A stretch of 64,000 nt of DNA from NCBI RefSeq assembly GCF_016545825.1, contig NC_052613.1, positions 11,036,001 through 11,100,000 of the forward strand, in the 5' to 3' direction. A model generated the notes under the pieces. The model was given only the letters and a program-made list of their open reading frames with translations, ran no database searches and was not told the DNA's origin. This document shows, one piece after another, positions 61,090 to 64,000 of the stretch. Positions within the stretch are counted from its first letter, which is position 1. Every line of letters starts with the position of its first letter. The position numbers and the translations under genes were made by a program. This DNA comes from Eucalyptus grandis (taxonomy: Eukaryota; Streptophyta; Magnoliopsida; Myrtales; Myrtaceae).

Positions 61090-61760
61090 TGTTGCGACCT
61101 CTTTTTTTTCGGTGCCCGATCAGGGCGGGCGCCTTCGGAGGCTAATGGTTCGGCTAATGTCTATTAGGTGTAGCCCAGACTCTTCCAAGTCCACCAATTC
61201 ACGACTTAATAATCCAAGTTTTTAACCTATAAGTTAATTTTTAAAACGGAGTCGCCACTAATCAATTTAGAGTGGGTTGATTAGAAACCCAAGCGAAGTA
61301 TCGAGAGAAATATTCGCTCCTGCGCAACTAGAGAAATTAGGATCGGGGACTTGATTACACTAGTTAATCACTAATGCCCTTTTGGTATCTAATCTTGTTT
61401 AAACCCTAAGGCTTTTTGGATTTTTGAGGGATTTTCCATGCATTTGTGGGGGAAAAACATTTTTGAGTCTTTTTCTCATTTTTTTTTTTACATAAAAAGA
61501 TTTTTGGATTTTTTGCTATTTTTTTTGGAAAATATAAGCTTTTTTTTTTTACTTTTTTTTTTGGCTTTTTTGGGGAAAATATGAGATATTTTTGACATTT
61601 TTGGAAAATAAATTATTATTTTTTAAAATATTAATTATATTAATATATTTAAAAAAAATGACCTAGGTCGGGTTCCCGGGTTGGGACCGACCCGAGTCGC
61701 CCGTGGTTGGCTCGATTGGGCCTGAAGCACAGGCCCAAGCCGAGCCACTATTCTCTCTTT

Positions 61761-61803
<43 letters not shown>

Positions 61804-63530
61804 CGAAGGGGCCCAAGCCACAACAAAATTAGGCCCTTCTGCGTAAAATAGGCCCGTGCACAAACGGGCCCAGCTAACCTGGGCCCATGAAAATACCCGC
61901 CCAGTTTGCAAACTAGGCCAGTCTCGGCCCGAGCGACTAAAACCCTAGGGGAACTGGGTCATTCGCCCGACCCGATTCCACCTAGCTTTGCGACTATGTC
62001 TCTCTCTCTCCTCTCTCAACTCGCGGCGCTGATGGAGGGGCTACGGTAGCGGCTCGCGTCGACAACGACGGTGACGCAGAGGATAGCAGTAGCCATTCGT
62101 TCGTCGGATTGGAGAGCATGACTCAACAATAGCAGTCGAGATCTATTTGGCCGGTCGGGACTGGGGATTAGGGCTTCACGGATGGGGGGCGACGCGGTAG
62201 ACAGGGACGGCGAGGGGTGGCGAGCGGAAACGACAACAGTTGAGCGGGTTGATATCTGTCTATAGAGAGGGTCCGGCACGACGGCATTGAGAATGGTGAC
62301 GGCAGGGAGCGGCGGTCGGGATGGTGCAGCGACAGTGGGCCCTCAACCTTCACAGATCTGGAGCGGCGTCAGGCACGACTTGAGGTGGCGTCGGGGGTGT
62401 GACGGAGTTAAATCGGCCCTAGATCTGGGCCTTCATTGACCCTTGCTCTCTGAAACCCACTTGCTCAGCCCCTTATCCCTTTTGATTTCCCTCCTCTCCG
62501 CGGGTTCGCCTGTCGGCGGCCTCCCCCGATGTCTCGGTGGGAGGTTGTTTAAGCTCACGACTCGCTCTCTCTCTCTCGCTCGCTCTTCAGCCTTCCCTTG
62601 AAGTCTCTCAGGAGAAGGTTTCTGAGCTTGCGATCTTTGCGTCGCCGGATCTTGGCCTACTCGTCCTCAGCCCCCCTCTGAAGTCTCTCAGTGGGAGGTT
62701 TGAAGCTTTGCAGCCCTCGATCTTTCGCTCTCTTTGTGTGTTATGGCCGTCTTTGCGACACCCTATTTATAGGCGCGGGGATGTTGGTCGATGGAGGCTA
62801 GGTTGGCAGTCCTTGGTGTGCCGACCGGCCTTCCTTTGCCGGCCGAACTGGCGTCAATTCTTCCCCCTTCCACGAAGGCATGCTCGCCTTCAATGCCGCA
62901 TCCTCTCAGCCACCGACCTGCGCTCCTCTCTCTGTTGTAGGTTGTGCTCGAGCGCGTCTTCGTCACCACGCTTGACTTGCAGAGGCGGAAGAAGGAGGAA
63001 GGAAGAAGAAGATGTGAGGAAGAAGACAAAGGAGAAAGAGGGGGCCGGGTTGGGTTAGGTCGCAGCTAGGCCTCGCGGACTTGCGTGAAAGAAAAGAAAA
63101 GAGGAGAGGGGCTGGGCTTTGAAGGCCCAGCCCTTGTGGCTATTGGCTTCGCTTTTCTTTTTTTTTTTTCTTTGCTTTTGTTTATTTTTTTGTTGTTTTT
63201 ATTATTTTGTTTTTATTATTTAAAAGAAGGAAAAATAAAAGAAATTAAAGCCTAATTAATAACCTAATCAAAATTTAGGTGTTAACAGCTGCTCCTCTTT
63301 AAAGGTGAGTTCGCAGAGGTTGCATTTAAAGACAAACCTGATACCTAAATTTTGTCTATACATATGCAATATATTATATCTTATTTGGGACCTAGTGTCC
63401 TATGCATAAAATGAGCAATATAACATTACACATACTAAGACAGATAAGAAGATACCTGTAGTTACTTACCGGGCATGAGTGAGATAGGGTGCGAATTTTG
63501 AGTTTGGCAAGTATCAGGGCATCATCTTAC
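61090..63530. mobile_element. Gypsy-like (Tat/Ogre-type?) retroelement fragment
   Basis: TTAAAACGGAGTCGCCACTAATC at 61241 and AATGCCCTTTTGGTATCTAA at 61373 match the module at 40697-40874. A long T run (61766-61803), a GC-rich segment (62000-63060) with two GAAGTCTCTCAG units (62599, 62680) and TTTAGGTGTTAACAGCTGCTC at about 63274 follow. GGAGTCGCCA fits an arginine-tRNA primer site read on the minus strand. Frames in the GC-rich part (up to 173 codons) show no retroviral or cellular domain. Confidence 0.45.
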
Positions 63531-63639
63531 CTGGTGACCTGAGGAGGTTGCTCCTCCAAGACCTGAACCTTTCTTCGATCGCCTTGATGGGAAATTGCTT
63601 TTGCAGGACGCGAACCATTCTTTGGTCGTCTGTTAGAGC

Positions 63640-64000
63640 AATAAGTTATTTACTCGACCTTTTTCGGGGGATGTGCCGACCTTTCTCAGGACATTGATTT
63701 GCTGGGGGTGCTTGACCTCAATCAAGGACACCGGTTGATACCCGACCTTTCTTAGGGCATCGATTTGTTGGGGGTGCCTAACCTCAGTCGAGGACACTGG
63801 TTGATACCTGACCTTTCTCGGGAGATGCGCCGACCTTTCTTAGGGCATCTTGTTTTTTTGGTGTCTGATCTTCTGTCGAGGACATTGGTTGATACCTGAT
63901 CTTTCTCAGGAGATGTGCCGACCTTTCGCAAGGCATCTTTTTTTTTTTTTTGGTGTTTGATCTTCGTCAAGGACACCGGATGGCTCCCGACCTTTCTCGG
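63640..64000. repeat. tandem array of CGACCTTTCTCGGG-type units, open at the right edge
   Basis: Units combine (C/T)GACCTTTCT(C/T)(G/A)GG, a GGGCATC segment and GAGGACA(C/T)(C/T)GGTTGATAC. GGTTGATAC recurs at 63733, 63799 and 63887, with a variant at about 63978, so the period is 66-91 bp. The array continues past the window. Confidence 0.8.

Noticed and set aside
60927..61090. MITE starting TACGTTTGGTCG
   Set aside because: The left end looks MITE-like, but no matching inverted end or target duplication was found on the right.
62537..63058. 173-codon frame in the GC-rich segment as a gene
   Set aside because: Ser/Leu/Arg-rich with no domain, frames open on both strands, and it lies inside retroelement-derived sequence.

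Overview
The window looks like intergenic-rich nuclear DNA from a dicot plant. It has spliced genes with GT-AG introns, plant-specific families (HSF class B, BOI-type RING E3, MIK2-like LRR receptor kinases), an AT-rich background, and many LTR retrotransposons, hAT, SINE and MITE-like insertions. The look of the repeats suggests a woody eudicot, possibly Myrtaceae, but that is only an impression. I see no prokaryotic features and no CRISPR array.

Layout. 1-6087 is the 3' part of a decayed Ty1/copia element of Sirevirus type: integrase, reverse transcriptase, RNase H, an extra downstream ORF region, two polypurine tracts and the 3' LTR. 6088-8210 holds gene relics (VFB/SKIP2-type F-box, PERK-type kinase, group-3 sulfate transporter) and a solo LTR with an exact 5-bp target duplication. 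8800-11200 resembles plant mitochondrial DNA. 11388-16277 is a run of transposons, including a tRNA-type SINE with a 13-bp target duplication and a 1543-bp hAT element with an 8-bp duplication.

16586-24347 is a head-to-head pair of LRR receptor-kinase loci. The minus-strand locus is nearly complete, with an intact kinase domain but three small frame-breaking indels. The plus-strand locus is a clear pseudogene cut off by a transposon end. A roughly 270-bp block is duplicated between them. 28070-31462 is an intact four-exon gene for a BOI-related RING E3 ligase. 31.5-41.6 kb is mostly transposons, including a complete small LTR element (37924-40634, target duplication ATTTT).

41.6-54.2 kb is a long gene-free stretch studded with (GA)n tracts. 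It leads into an intact two-exon HSFB4 gene (54644-56258), the orthologue class of Arabidopsis SCHIZORIZA. 59.2-64.0 kb is retrotransposon-derived and ends in a short tandem array that runs off the window.

Only the BOI-like ligase and HSFB4 are confidently functional. The receptor kinase depends on whether its indels are real. The genes form no pathway together. The points most worth following are the GA/CT landscape around HSFB4, the broken receptor-kinase pair, and the small elements whose ends can be fixed to the base.
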